A DNA stretch of 64,000 nt from Altererythrobacter sp. GTDB lineage: Bacteria; Pseudomonadota; Alphaproteobacteria; Sphingomonadales; Sphingomonadaceae. The notes beneath the pieces were generated by a model that saw nothing but the letters and a program-made list of their open reading frames with translations, was not told the DNA's origin and did no database searches. The stretch lies in assembly GCA_016793865.1 (NCBI GenBank), contig JAEULJ010000009.1, forward strand, positions 62,001 to 126,000, given 5' to 3'. The position numbers and the translations under genes were made by a program. Below, piece by piece: positions 26,739 through 36,277 of this stretch. Numbering within the stretch: position 1 is the first letter of the stretch; each line of letters begins with the position of its first letter.

Positions 26739-26824
26739 GGAGCGGGGCACATAGCAGCGCCGTGCGGGCAATGACATCGGCTTGCCAAGTGTTTCGCCTC
26801 GGCGTAGGGGGCGCGGCCTGCTGC

Positions 26825-26900
26825 AGGGGTGTAGCTCAGCTGGTAGAGCATCGGTCTCCAAAACCGAGGGCCACGGGTTCGAATCCTGTCACCCCTGCCA
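26825..26900 (+). tRNA. tRNA-Trp (anticodon CCA)
   Basis: The acceptor AGGGGTG (26825-26831) pairs with CACCCCT. The D-arm is GCTC/GAGC. The anticodon stem TCGGT/ACCGA holds loop CTCCAAA with anticodon CCA, and the T-loop is GGTTCGAATCC. The CCA tail is encoded. It stands upstream of secE-nusG, the usual bacterial order, but one gene is inserted between. Confidence 0.97.
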
Positions 26901-26983
26901 CTTTCCCGGCCGCCACCACTTCTCCCCATGACCGGTCGTGGCCGCGCTGGCGCTGATCCGTTGCGAAGGTTAATCCTCGCCCG

Positions 26984-28162
26984 ATGGGGCATTGGAATTT
27001 CTGGATAAGGCGCGCGGATTGGCTGAATGCCCGGCGGGTGCGCGGATATGCGCTGCTGGTGGGCCTGGCCGGGCTGATGATCGTGGCCAACGCGGTGGTG
27101 GAGGCAATGGGACCAACGGGGAGCGATTTCCTGGCCTTCTGGGGCGCGGGGAAGGCGGTTGCGGGGGGCGCTCCGGCCACCGCCTATGACCTCGCGTTCC
27201 AGGAACGAGTCCAGACCGGCACCGGCTCTCGCGGTTGGTTCGCCTTCGTCAATCCACCACCGTTCCTGTTCCTCACCGCGCCGCTCGGCCTGCTGCCCTA
27301 TCCGGCCGCATGGGGACTTTGGGTCGTCGCCGGCTTCGCGCTGTGGGCGGCTGCATCGATCAGCGCCTTCCCACGCCTGTGGCCGATCGTGCTAGCCTAT
27401 CCCGGCGCGCTGATCGCGGCCACCCATGCGCAGACGGGGCTGGTGACAGGCGCGCTGCTGGTGTTCGCTGCAACCCGGCTGGACCGTCGCCCGCTGGCAG
27501 CAGGGGCCGCCATCGGTGCGCTGGTGATCAAGCCGCATCTTGCTCTGTTGCTGCCCTTCTGGCTCGCGGCGGGCGGGCGCTGGCGCAGCTTCATGGCCGC
27601 TGCGGTAGCGATCCTCGCCCTGGTGGCGCTGGCCGTGATCGCGTTCGGCCCATCGATCCTGCCGGCCTATGCATCGAGCTGGGAGGCCAGCGGCAAGCTG
27701 ATGCGCGAGGCGGATTATGAATTTCTGATGCGGATGTGCTCGTTCTACGCGCCGCTCCGGTATTATGTCGGGAATGGCCTGGGCCTGGCGCTGGCAGGGG
27801 CGATGGCGCTGGGCCTGGTCGTCGTCGTGATACTGTCGTGGCGGCGTTTCAGTGGGGATGCGCAGGCCACCGCCGCGGCCACGCTTGCCGCCACGGCTCT
27901 CGCGTCCCCCTATCTTTTCAATTACGATCTCCCGTTCCTGATCGTGCCGACGCTGTGGCTGGTCCGGGAGGGACTCGCGCAGGGTTTCCGCGATTACGAG
28001 AAGCTGGCTCTGGTGGCGCTGTGGCTGGCGCCCTACGCCACGCGCGCAGCCGCACTGCCCCTGGGCCTCAACCTGATGCCGGTCGCCTCGTTGGCGATCC
28101 TGGCGATGGTGTGGAGCCGCGGCGGCGCGCACCGGCTTGCCAAGCCGGTGTCCGCCGCGTAA
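26984..28162 (+). CDS. GT87-like (DUF2029) polytopic membrane glycosyltransferase
   Basis: The 392-residue product has about ten hydrophobic segments and resembles the glycosyltransferase 87/DUF2029 family of polyprenyl-phosphate-mannose-dependent enzymes. Supporting features are the luminal motif GSDFLAFWGAGKAVAGG after the first membrane segment (the family has a conserved Asp there), NPPPFLFLTAPLGLLPY, and KPHLALLLPFWL. The acceptor glycan is unknown. It is inserted between tRNA-Trp and secE and is co-directional with them. The ATG at 26984 lacks a strong SD. Alternative reading: an uncharacterised membrane protein without transferase activity. Confidence 0.7.
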   Translation: MGHWNFWIRRADWLNARRVRGYALLVGLAGLMIVANAVVEAMGPTGSDFLAFWGAGKAVAGGAPATAYDLAFQERVQTGTGSRGWFAFVNPPPFLFLTAPLGLLPYPAAWGLWVVAGFALWAAASISAFPRLWPIVLAYPGALIAATHAQTGLVTGALLVFAATRLDRRPLAAGAAIGALVIKPHLALLLPFWLAAGGRWRSFMAAAVAILALVALAVIAFGPSILPAYASSWEASGKLMREADYEFLMRMCSFYAPLRYYVGNGLGLALAGAMALGLVVVVILSWRRFSGDAQATAAATLAATALASPYLFNYDLPFLIVPTLWLVREGLAQGFRDYEKLALVALWLAPYATRAAALPLGLNLMPVASLAILAMVWSRGGAHRLAKPVSAA

Positions 28163-28294
28163 GAGCGGCGCGCTTTCCGACATCGGAATCTTCGCTTCAC
28201 GCCGCTCCCGGACTTGATACGGGGCGGCGGCGAACCCATTCCCGAAAGAGGCGAGCACACTTCGCTTGTCGATATCGAAGGACTAGCCGCCGCC

Positions 28295-28501
28295 ATGGCC
28301 GAGAACAGCCGCAAGACCTCGCCCGCCGAGTTTCTGAGCCAGGTCCGCGCCGAAGGGCGCAAGATCGTGTGGCCGACGCGCGAGGAAACGGTGAAGACGG
28401 CGATTTTCGTCTTCATCATGATGCTGATCCTGTCGCTGTTCTTCCTCGGCGTCGATTCGATCTTCGGCGCGATCGTCGGCTGGCTCCTCACCCTCGCCTG
28501 A
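28295..28501 (+). CDS. secE: Preprotein translocase subunit SecE
   Basis: The 68-residue product is the minimal single-membrane-span SecE that clamps SecY. It has the conserved amphipathic segment EFLSQVRAEGRKIVWPTREET before the transmembrane helix (about residues 35-60). The ATG at 28295 begins MAENSRK, with AAGGA upstream. An upstream in-frame open stretch is not conserved-looking. nusG follows after 26 bases, the universal order. Confidence 0.95.
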   Translation: MAENSRKTSPAEFLSQVRAEGRKIVWPTREETVKTAIFVFIMMLILSLFFLGVDSIFGAIVGWLLTLA

Positions 28502-28527
28502 GACCGCAGCTTCCAACAAGGTAAACC

Positions 28528-29064
28528 ATGGCACGCTGGTACATCATCCACGCCTATTCGGGATTTGAGAACAAGGTTCGTGATTCGATCGTCTCGGAAG
28601 CGGAGCGGTTGGGTCTGTCCGACGCCGTCGAGCAGGTCGAGGTTCCGACCGAAACCGTGACGGAAGTGAAGCGCGGCAAAAAGGTGCAGGTGGAGCGCAA
28701 GTTCATGCCGGGCTATGTGCTCGCGAAGCTGCGCCTGACCGACGATGTGTACCACCTCGTCAAGAACACGCCGAAGGTCACCGGCTTCCTGGGCAACAAC
28801 AACAAGCCGCAGGCGATTTCCGAGAAGGAGGCCGCGCGCTATTTCGGCGGGGTCGAGGAAGCCAAGGCCGCGCCCAAGACGCAGGTCAACGTCGATTACG
28901 AGATCGGCGATCAGGTCAAGGTCAACGCCGGCCCCTTTGCCAGCTTCAACGGTCTGGTCGAAGAGCTCGATTTCGACAAGCAGCGCGTCAAGGTCGCTGT
29001 GTCGATCTTCGGCCGGGCCACCCCGGTCGAACTCGCGTTCGAGGAAGTCGAACTGGTCAAGTAG
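28528..29064 (+). CDS. nusG: Transcription termination/antitermination protein NusG
   Basis: NusG binds RNA polymerase and links it to Rho or ribosomes. The 178-residue product has the NGN domain (MARWYIIHAYSGFENKV; KFMPGYVLAKL; VTGFLG) and the C-terminal KOW motif (DQVKVNAGPFASFNGLVEELD). The start is fixed by AAGG upstream and the conserved MARWYI. It is convergent with the retropepsin gene, which separates it from rplK. Confidence 0.98.
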   Translation: MARWYIIHAYSGFENKVRDSIVSEAERLGLSDAVEQVEVPTETVTEVKRGKKVQVERKFMPGYVLAKLRLTDDVYHLVKNTPKVTGFLGNNNKPQAISEKEAARYFGGVEEAKAAPKTQVNVDYEIGDQVKVNAGPFASFNGLVEELDFDKQRVKVAVSIFGRATPVELAFEEVELVK

Positions 29065-29086
29065 CACGCACGGCCGGGCCTGCCGC

Positions 29087-30190
29087 CTATCGCGCGCAGG
29101 CCGTGTCAGCGCCAGCGGTGATTATGGTGAGATAGCTGGCCGATGCGTTGCGCAGCGCGGCGCTGTCGCGGCATTTCCTGAGCTGGAAGCGCACCTTGCG
29201 ATGCCGGAAATCGAGCGAGACCCGGCGAAAGGTTTCCATGATATCGGTGCCGAGCAGCAACGAGGGCCTTTCGTGGATGCCGAAGACCTCGAACGGGGGC
29301 ACATCCGCGAACGCCACCGGGACATTGTGAAGAATAACTGACCCCAGCTTCAGTCTGGCTATGCGTGCCAGCTGGAGCTTGCTGACCGTGCCGGTAACAC
29401 CGGAGATCTCGATTTCCTTGAAGGACTTGGGGTCGCGGCGCAGCAGCCTGTCGCGCAGTGCCGTGTTCCCGATGGTGATCTGCGAGCCGGTGTCCACCAC
29501 CGCCTCGATCGGCACTGTCCCCGCGCGGACTTCGGTCAGGATCAGCTGCCCCTTGCGCAGCCGCGCGGTCACCACGATCACGCCGTCTTCCCTGGGAAGC
29601 GGGTCCCGCGCGTCGTCCACCGCGATCGTGCGTTTCTCGAAGTCGAGCATGAGCCGCTGTTCGGTGAGGGCGTCGAGACCGAGCATGCCCTCTCCGCCAA
29701 GGTCGCGCTCTTTGAGCACTGGAAGTTCGAGGTCGGTCACGCGGGTAGGACCCAACTCGATTTCGTCGACGAGCACGCGATCCACGATCTGCGAATCGGT
29801 GATCGAATTGAGGATGACCCTGCGCCCGAGCGGCAATTTGAGCGCCTGGGCGATCCGTTCGCCCACCACGGAGGTGTCCGCACCGCTGTCGACCACGAAG
29901 CGATAGGGGCCGGCGCCATTTATGCGGACCGCCACGGTCATCCGGCTCTGCACCTTGCGCGCCTCGATGTCCGATCCACCAATGGCCAGGGCTTCGTCGA
30001 TGGCCGCGCGCGGAAGAGTGGGCATTTTTGCCCGATCGACCGGCACGGACGAATCCACGGGCACGGCCGGTCCCGGATCGGCAGACGCGGCGCTGGGAGC
30101 CGCCCCGGCCAGGCCCAGCAGCGCCAGGACTGGCGCCGCCCGCCGCAGCAATTGCGCGGGGTGGTATCCATCCTCTCTCATGGGCGCCAT
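29087..30190 (-). CDS. Retropepsin-like aspartic protease with two catalytic motifs
   Basis: The 367-residue product has a signal peptide (MAPMRED start, hydrophobic core LLGLAGAAPSAAS) and two retropepsin-like halves. The first half has RFVVDSGADTSVVGERIA near residue 100, with GLDALTEQRLMLDF. The second has EAVVDTGSQITIGNTAL near 230, with LLLGTDIMETFRRVSLDF. Two D-S/T-G motifs in one chain could form the whole active site without dimerisation. It would be a periplasmic protease of unknown substrate. The start at 30190 is chosen over an upstream open frame lacking a signal peptide; 30181 is also possible. It lies antisense between nusG and rplK. Confidence 0.85.
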   Translation of the reverse strand: MAPMREDGYHPAQLLRRAAPVLALLGLAGAAPSAASADPGPAVPVDSSVPVDRAKMPTLPRAAIDEALAIGGSDIEARKVQSRMTVAVRINGAGPYRFVVDSGADTSVVGERIAQALKLPLGRRVILNSITDSQIVDRVLVDEIELGPTRVTDLELPVLKERDLGGEGMLGLDALTEQRLMLDFEKRTIAVDDARDPLPREDGVIVVTARLRKGQLILTEVRAGTVPIEAVVDTGSQITIGNTALRDRLLRRDPKSFKEIEISGVTGTVSKLQLARIARLKLGSVILHNVPVAFADVPPFEVFGIHERPSLLLGTDIMETFRRVSLDFRHRKVRFQLRKCRDSAALRNASASYLTIITAGADTACAR

Positions 30191-30258
30191 GTTACATCGC
30201 TTCGTCGGCGGCTCCAAACCCCGACCGCCTGGCTGCCCGCGGAGCCGGCGATACGCGG

Positions 30259-30286
30259 TTGCATTTTGCCGGTCATGCGCTATGTG
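30259..30286 (+). promoter_or_regulatory. Candidate promoter of rplK-rplA
   Basis: TTGCAT (30259-30264) and TATGTG (30281-30286) are separated by 16 bp. They lie about 130 bp upstream of rplK and point towards it. rplK needs its own promoter because an antisense gene separates it from nusG. A hairpin (GAGGCG, CACCA, CGCCTC) follows in the leader, where L1 autoregulation would be expected; I cannot confirm an L1 site. Confidence 0.4.
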
Positions 30287-30411
30287 CGCGCGCTCTCCGG
30301 GCCACGGCCTGGGAAAATCCCCGCGGGAGAGGCGCACCACGCCTCGCTTGACCGCTTACCATGAGCAGGTCCGCCCCGCGGCTCTGCAACAGTGAGAAAG
30401 GAACTGGCCTC

Positions 30412-30843
30412 ATGGCCAAGAAGATTACCGGCTATATCAAGCTGCAGGTGCCCGCCGGCACCGCCAATCCGAGCCCGCCGATCGGCCCCGCGCTGGGCCA
30501 GCGCGGCGTCAACATCATGGAATTCTGCAAGGCCTTCAACGCGGCGACCGATTCGCTCGAGAAGCAGATGCCGATCCCCACGATCATCACCGTCTACGCC
30601 GATCGCTCGTTCAGCTTCGTCACCAAGACGCCGCCTGCCACCTTCCTCATCAAGAAGGCCGCCAAGCTCAAGTCGGGTTCGAAGGAGCCGGGCAAGATCA
30701 AGGCCGGCACCATCAAGCGCAGCCAGCTCGCCGAGATCGCCGAGACCAAGATGAAGGATCTCAACGCGAACGACATCGAACAGGCGACCAAGATCATCGA
30801 GGGCAGCGCGCGCTCGATGGGCCTCGAAGTGGTGGAGGGCTGA
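30412..30843 (+). CDS. rplK: 50S ribosomal protein L11
   Basis: The 143-residue L11 protein forms the GTPase-associated centre of the 50S subunit. The sequence is canonical: [37 protein letters not shown], the C-terminal RNA-binding domain with [13 protein letters not shown], and [13 protein letters not shown]. The ATG at 30412 follows AAAGGA. rplA begins four bases after its stop, an operon. Confidence 0.99.
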   Translation: MAKKITGYIKLQVPAGTANPSPPIGPALGQRGVNIMEFCKAFNAATDSLEKQMPIPTIITVYADRSFSFVTKTPPATFLIKKAAKLKSGSKEPGKIKAGTIKRSQLAEIAETKMKDLNANDIEQATKIIEGSARSMGLEVVEG

Positions 30844-30847
30844 GACC

Positions 30848-31540
30848 ATGGCAACGCAGACCAAAGTGCAGAAGGTGCGCGCCGATCTCGATCGCGAGAA
30901 GCTCTACACCGTAGATGAGGCGCTGGGCATGCTTCGCACGCACAAGCGCAAGTTCGACGAAACCGTCGAGGTGGCGATGAACCTGGGCGTCGATCCCCGT
31001 CACGCTGACCAGATGGTGCGCGGCATGGTGTCGCTGCCTTCGGGCACCGGCAAGGATGTGCGCGTGGCGGTGTTCGCGCGTGGTGACAATGCCGACAAGG
31101 CGCTGGCCGCCGGGGCCGACAAGGTGGGCGCCGAAGACCTGATGGAAGACATGCAGGCCGGCAATCTGAACTACGACCGTGTGATAGCCACTCCCGACAT
31201 GATGGGTGTGGTCGGTCGCCTGGGCAAGGTGCTCGGTCCCAAGGGCCTGATGCCGAACCCCAAGCTCGGCACCGTGACGCCGAACGTGGAGCAGGCCGTG
31301 AAGGACGCCAAGGGTGGCCAGGTCGAATTCCGCGTCGAAAAGCAGGGCATCATCCACTCGGGCATCGGCAAGCTGTCGTTCTCCGACGATGCGCTGAAGG
31401 CCAATTTCAAGGCGCTGACCGAGGCGGTGGTGAAGTCCAAGCCCTCGGGCTCCAAGGGCAAGTATGTTCGCAAGGTCACGCTGACCTCGAGCATGGGGCC
31501 GGGCCTCAAGGTCGATCTCGCCGAGGTCGAAGGCGCGTAA
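30848..31540 (+). CDS. rplA: 50S ribosomal protein L1
   Basis: The 230-residue L1 protein of the L1 stalk also represses its own mRNA in many bacteria. Visible are [30 protein letters not shown] and the signature [23 protein letters not shown], ending in [12 protein letters not shown]. In most bacteria rplJ and rplL follow; here a terminator comes directly after and those genes are not in the window. Confidence 0.99.
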   Translation: MATQTKVQKVRADLDREKLYTVDEALGMLRTHKRKFDETVEVAMNLGVDPRHADQMVRGMVSLPSGTGKDVRVAVFARGDNADKALAAGADKVGAEDLMEDMQAGNLNYDRVIATPDMMGVVGRLGKVLGPKGLMPNPKLGTVTPNVEQAVKDAKGGQVEFRVEKQGIIHSGIGKLSFSDDALKANFKALTEAVVKSKPSGSKGKYVRKVTLTSSMGPGLKVDLAEVEGA

Positions 31541-31566
31541 GCTCTTCGCTCGGTGACAAGGTTGAA

Positions 31567-31596
31567 GGGCCGGTGGAGCGATCCGCCGGCCCTTTT
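31567..31596 (+). terminator. Rho-independent terminator after rplA
   Basis: A 10-bp stem with one wobble pair, GGGCCGGTGG (31567-31576) and CCGCCGGCCC (31583-31592), has a six-base loop and is followed by TTTT. It ends the rplKA unit where the convergent DUF2339 gene stops (31596), so it also separates the two units. Confidence 0.88.
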
Positions 31597-34532
31597 CATT
31601 CGATGACAGGCCTGGCGCGAAGCTGTCGGCTATAGACCCAGCCGATCCCGATCAGGCTGAACCCGAGCGCCATGAAACTGGCGACGCGCAGCAGTCCGTC
31701 GAGGCCGGCGGCATCGACCAGGAACACCTTCGCCACCGCCAGCAGCATGATCGCCAGCGAGCCAAGGCGCCAGCTACGCTCGCCTCGGCGACTGCCGACC
31801 CAGAGGAAGCCCAGCGCGAGCAGAATGCCGGCCAGCGAGCGCAGCAGATCCTCGGACTGGCTGAGCGGCACTCCTGCCGGGACTGAGCCAGCGAACGCCT
31901 GCCGCAGCAGAGTCAGCACGGCAAGACAGGCCAGCACCAGCACGGCGCCGTCGAATGCGGGTGCCAGCCGCGCGGGGCTCCACCGGCGTAGTGAAAGCGC
32001 CGTCGCGATCGCTACGCCATAGGCCGCTGCCCCGAGATTGGCGAGCGGCAGCGGACCGAGCGCCTGCGACGCCCACAGCGGGTTGTGGAGGAGCGCGGTG
32101 TAGACCGCGAAATGTGCCAAAGCTGCACCGGCCAGACACAGAGCCGCGCCTTGCATCGAACCGATCCGGCCCACGCCCTTTGCACATGTCCAGGCTGCGG
32201 CGAGCAGGATGGCCTCCCATATCGTGCGTTCTGCAAGTCCGAACGTCACGAACCGCGCCGCGCTGTCCACCGCGAAAACCTGCTTGAAGAGAATGTGGCC
32301 TGCGACCAGCGCCACCGGCAACGCCAGGGCCGCCGGAGGAATGCGCCCCGCGACCGCACGCGGTAGCGGAAAGCGAACGATGGCCTGTGCCGCGAGTACT
32401 GGCAGCAGTCGGGTCGCGACGATCCACAACGCCGGCAGGTCCGGCAGGAGAACCGGATCGGCGCCGAGCGATTCGAGCCCGGCGCCAAGCCACCAGGCGA
32501 GCGGTTCGAGAGCCCAACCCGCGGCTACGGCGAGCGCGGTGACCCGCGCGGTTACGCGTTCGCGCAAGCCGAACTGCAATGCGATGGCGAGCAGCGCGGC
32601 GCTCCAGGCCAGCATGTCGCGCGGCAGGATTTGCGCCAGGGCGCCGTAGACTGCGAGGGCTGCCGCCGCTTCAGCAATCCGACGCCGGCCACCTTGCTGC
32701 TCGCGCCAGGCCAGCGCAACCAGTACCGCCGTCAGCGCGAGCCAGCGGGCCGCACCGATGAGGTCCCGCGTGTGCTGGCTCCAGCCGAACAGGTGTTGAA
32801 CCTCCTGCTCGATGCGGAAATGCGCGAGCAACGCCGCGCCGACAATCGTGGCCGCGCCCCACAACAAGGCCTCCAGCGGGGCTGCGGTTCGGCCGCGCAA
32901 GGCCGCGAAGACGCCCGCGAACACGGCAGCCCCGGCAAGCGGCGCGGCCCAGCCTGGCGTCACTAGCAGAACTGCGGCGAATACGAGGGCCGCGCTTACG
33001 GCGATCTGTATTGCAAGACCGGCAGTCTCGGCGCGTGCGCGTGCCAGCCAGGCTGCGGTCGCAGGCAGCGCTGCGAGCGCCAGCGTGGTCGCGGCCAGCA
33101 AGGTCTCGACCCGATCCGCCGCAAGTTCGCCGAAGTTGGCGTTGGCGATCGCGGCTAGACCGGCGGCCGTCACGGCGATCTGCCAGCCATCGATATCGCG
33201 ATCCGCGTTGCGCCAAGTGAGTGCCAGCGGCACCCCCGCAAACACGGACGCGATGGCTACGGCCACGATGGCGAACAATGGGCCCGATGCCCCATCCCAT
33301 TGCGCCAGGAGGAGGAGCGCCACCGCCGCGGCGATTGCGTTGCTCTCGCGAAGGTCGGGCCTGCGCCAGGTGAAGAAGGCGAGTGTCGCGCCCAGCAGCA
33401 GGTAAAGTGCCCAGGTCAGCGGCGAATAGCCCGCTTGGTCGACCAGCCAAGCAAGCTGAATGCTCGCGAGGAGGGAGGCGCCAAGGCGAAGCGGGCGCTC
33501 GAATTGCGTCGTGCCCGCCAGCACCGGGATCACGGCACCGAGCACGATGAGATAGAGACCGAGCGCCAGCGCCTCCACCAGGCCGAAATCGGTCGAAAGC
33601 AGCAGGATCGCGCCCCATCCCAGCCCGCCACCCAGCGCGGCCATTCCCATCCACGGACGCCGCTGGCCTCGGCCGGAGAGCACGAGACCGGCAGTCACCA
33701 GGCCCAAGTAGAGCGAGAGCAGTGGCAGGTTCGCATCCTCGCCGCCTACGAGTGCCGGTGCGGCAAAGCCGCCAACGAGGCCGAGCACGGCGCTCGGCAA
33801 TCCGAAACGGAACGACAGGACAATCGCGCCTGCGGTTACCGCCGCCAGTCCGAGGAAGGCGAGCGTCTGGCCGATCAGCCCATACTGCGTGCCCGCGAGG
33901 TAGAACGCGGCATAGAGCGTTGCCAGTCCGGCGCCCGCCAGTGCCTGGCCGACGCGAGGATCGGCCACTCGCTCGCGGAAACGATACGCCGCCTCGGCGC
34001 CCACCAGGAGGCCGAACCCGAATATAAACGCCATGATTACGCGCAGCAGCGGGGTGATGAGGCCGCGTTCGATCGAGTAGCGGACGAGGAAGACGCCCGC
34101 CACGGCAAGCGTGATGCCGCCCGCCCAGATCGGCAAGCGCCGACCAAAGACGTCCTCCAGATCGAGCGGGAGTGACGGGCGCCACGATGTGTCCACGCCT
34201 TGCTCTGGCGGTGGCTCGAATGCAGGTTCGCGCTCCGGCGGCGCCGAGGGGGCGTCGAGCGTGACGGCATCCTCGCGATCTTCGCGGCGCGAGGTCTTGG
34301 GGACACTGGCACGCCGTGCCTGTTGGCGAGGTTCGGGTTCAGGCCCCGATTGCGGCGGCACTGGCGGTGCAATCGGCTCGCCTGGCTGCACGCGTTGCAT
34401 GCCTTCGTTCAGCTCTTGAGTGAAGGTGTCCCGAGAAGCTTCAAGCGCGCCGATCCGGCTTTCGGCGATATTGAGCCGGCGCATCAAACCCAGGACCGCA
34501 GCGACCAATCCGATGATGAACAGCCATTCCAT
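31596..34532 (-). CDS. DUF2339 large polytopic membrane protein
   Basis: The 978-residue product has an N-terminal membrane anchor ([19 protein letters not shown]). A charged Pro/Glu/Arg-rich cytoplasmic linker follows (about 30-135) and then a long series of more than 20 hydrophobic segments. The DUF2339 entry region is recognisable: [31 protein letters not shown], then [14 protein letters not shown] and [12 protein letters not shown]. The C-terminus has [21 protein letters not shown]. The family is widespread in Gram-negative bacteria; its function is not known to me. It is a single gene convergent with rplA. Confidence 0.85.
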   Translation of the reverse strand: MEWLFIIGLVAAVLGLMRRLNIAESRIGALEASRDTFTQELNEGMQRVQPGEPIAPPVPPQSGPEPEPRQQARRASVPKTSRREDREDAVTLDAPSAPPEREPAFEPPPEQGVDTSWRPSLPLDLEDVFGRRLPIWAGGITLAVAGVFLVRYSIERGLITPLLRVIMAFIFGFGLLVGAEAAYRFRERVADPRVGQALAGAGLATLYAAFYLAGTQYGLIGQTLAFLGLAAVTAGAIVLSFRFGLPSAVLGLVGGFAAPALVGGEDANLPLLSLYLGLVTAGLVLSGRGQRRPWMGMAALGGGLGWGAILLLSTDFGLVEALALGLYLIVLGAVIPVLAGTTQFERPLRLGASLLASIQLAWLVDQAGYSPLTWALYLLLGATLAFFTWRRPDLRESNAIAAAVALLLLAQWDGASGPLFAIVAVAIASVFAGVPLALTWRNADRDIDGWQIAVTAAGLAAIANANFGELAADRVETLLAATTLALAALPATAAWLARARAETAGLAIQIAVSAALVFAAVLLVTPGWAAPLAGAAVFAGVFAALRGRTAAPLEALLWGAATIVGAALLAHFRIEQEVQHLFGWSQHTRDLIGAARWLALTAVLVALAWREQQGGRRRIAEAAAALAVYGALAQILPRDMLAWSAALLAIALQFGLRERVTARVTALAVAAGWALEPLAWWLGAGLESLGADPVLLPDLPALWIVATRLLPVLAAQAIVRFPLPRAVAGRIPPAALALPVALVAGHILFKQVFAVDSAARFVTFGLAERTIWEAILLAAAWTCAKGVGRIGSMQGAALCLAGAALAHFAVYTALLHNPLWASQALGPLPLANLGAAAYGVAIATALSLRRWSPARLAPAFDGAVLVLACLAVLTLLRQAFAGSVPAGVPLSQSEDLLRSLAGILLALGFLWVGSRRGERSWRLGSLAIMLLAVAKVFLVDAAGLDGLLRVASFMALGFSLIGIGWVYSRQLRARPVIE

Positions 34533-34707
34533 GCCCGGCCCCCTCGTTGAGCCATGCTAGGGCGTGGTGGGGACTGCACAAGCCCGGCAATCGACGTTTG
34601 CCCAGACGGCTGCGGCTCGGTGCACACTCATTGGACTTCGGATGGCCCGAACACGGTTGATTTCGCCCTGCACCCGGCCCAAGCGGCGCGTCGTAGGAGA
34701 GACAACC

Positions 34708-36219
34708 ATGCGCACCATCGACCATTTCATCGCCGGCGGGTCCGGCAGCATCGCTGGCGCGCGCGTGCACGAGGTCTGGAATCCCTCGACCGGCGAGGTG
34801 CAGGCCAAAGTCGCTCTGGGTGACGCGGCGCTGCTCGAGCGTGCGGTGGCGGCGGCGAGGAAGGTCCAGCCCGAATGGGCCGCGACCAATCCGCAGAAGC
34901 GCGCGCGGATCATGTTCGCTTTCAAGGAGTTGGTCGAGAAGCACCGCGGCGATCTCGCCGAGCTGCTTGCGAGCGAACACGGCAAGGTGGTCGACGACGC
35001 GCAGGGCGATATCCAGCGCGGGCTCGAGGTGATCGAATACGCCTGCGGCATCCCGCAGGTGCTGAAGGGCGAATACACGCTCGGCGCCGGACCGGGGATC
35101 GACGTCTATTCGACCCGCCAGCCGCTCGGCATCGGCGCGGGCATCACGCCGTTCAATTTCCCCGCGATGATCCCGATGTGGATGTTCGGCATGGCCATCG
35201 CGGCGGGCAACGCTTTCATCCTGAAGCCCAGCGAGCGCGATCCCAGTGTGCCGGTTCGCCTCGCCGAGCTGTTCCTCGAGGCCGGCGCGCCCGAGGGGCT
35301 GCTGCAGGTGGTGCATGGCGACAAGACGATGGTCGATGCGATCCTCGACCATCCCGACATCGCCGCGGTGAGCTTCGTCGGCAGTTCCGACATCGCGCAT
35401 TACGTCTATCGCCGCGGCGTGGACGCCGGCAAGCGCGTGCAGGCGATGGGCGGGGCCAAGAACCACGGGATTGTGATGCCCGACGCCGATCTGGATCAGG
35501 TGGTGAACGACCTGGCCGGCGCGGCCTTCGGTTCGGCGGGCGAACGCTGCATGGCGCTGCCGGTTGTGGTGCCGGTGGGCGAAGACACCGCCGATCGTCT
35601 GCGCGAGAAGCTGATTCCCGCGATCAATGCGCTGCGGGTCGGCATCAGCACCGACCGCGAGGCGCATTACGGCCCCGTCGTCACTCCCGAGCACAAGGCG
35701 CGCGTCGAGCAATGGATCGACACCGCTGAGGCAGAAGGCGGCGAGATCGTGATCGACGGTCGCGGCTTCAGCCTGCAGGGTCACGAGAAGGGCTTCTTCA
35801 TCGGCCCCACGCTGATCGACCGCGTGACCCCGCAGATGCAGAGCTACCGGGAGGAAATCTTCGGCCCTGTGCTTCAGATCGTGCGCGCGAAGGACTTCGA
35901 GGAGGCGGTGCGCCTGCCCAGCGAGCACCAATACGGCAACGGTGTCGCGATCTTCACTCGCAACGGCCATGCCGCGCGCGAATTTGCGAGCCGCGTCAAC
36001 GTGGGCATGGTCGGCGTGAACGTGCCGATCCCGGTTCCGGTCGCCTATCACAGCTTCGGCGGCTGGAAGCGCAGCGCCTTCGGCGACACCAATCAATACG
36101 GCACCGAAGGGCTCAGGTTCTGGACCAAGGTGAAGACCGTCACCCAGCGCTGGCCCGATGGTATCGGTTCGGGGGCGAGCGACGGGTCGAATGCGTTCAT
36201 CATCCCGACCATGGGATAA
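34708..36219 (+). CDS. mmsA: CoA-acylating methylmalonate-semialdehyde dehydrogenase
   Basis: MmsA converts methylmalonate semialdehyde (valine breakdown) and malonate semialdehyde to propionyl-CoA or acetyl-CoA with NAD. The 503-residue aldehyde dehydrogenase has TRQPLGIGAGITPFNFPAMIP, FILKPSERDPSVP, GAKNHGIVMPDAD and the catalytic Cys in GSAGERCMALPVV near residue 281. ERCMA is typical of MmsA rather than ordinary aldehyde dehydrogenases. AGGAGAG precedes the ATG at 34708. No other valine-pathway gene is adjacent, but the propionyl-CoA it yields would be used by the methylcitrate operon 15 kb downstream. Confidence 0.93.
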   Translation: MRTIDHFIAGGSGSIAGARVHEVWNPSTGEVQAKVALGDAALLERAVAAARKVQPEWAATNPQKRARIMFAFKELVEKHRGDLAELLASEHGKVVDDAQGDIQRGLEVIEYACGIPQVLKGEYTLGAGPGIDVYSTRQPLGIGAGITPFNFPAMIPMWMFGMAIAAGNAFILKPSERDPSVPVRLAELFLEAGAPEGLLQVVHGDKTMVDAILDHPDIAAVSFVGSSDIAHYVYRRGVDAGKRVQAMGGAKNHGIVMPDADLDQVVNDLAGAAFGSAGERCMALPVVVPVGEDTADRLREKLIPAINALRVGISTDREAHYGPVVTPEHKARVEQWIDTAEAEGGEIVIDGRGFSLQGHEKGFFIGPTLIDRVTPQMQSYREEIFGPVLQIVRAKDFEEAVRLPSEHQYGNGVAIFTRNGHAAREFASRVNVGMVGVNVPIPVPVAYHSFGGWKRSAFGDTNQYGTEGLRFWTKVKTVTQRWPDGIGSGASDGSNAFIIPTMG

Positions 36220-36277
36220 CGCCGCGGCGATTTGCCCCGCGCGCCTTATCGGTTAGATGTGCGCGGGTGACGCGCGC

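Noticed and set aside
30300-30400. Possible L1-binding site in the rplK leader
   Set aside because: A GAGGCG/CGCCTC hairpin is present, but I could not match the asymmetric-loop consensus of known L1 targets.
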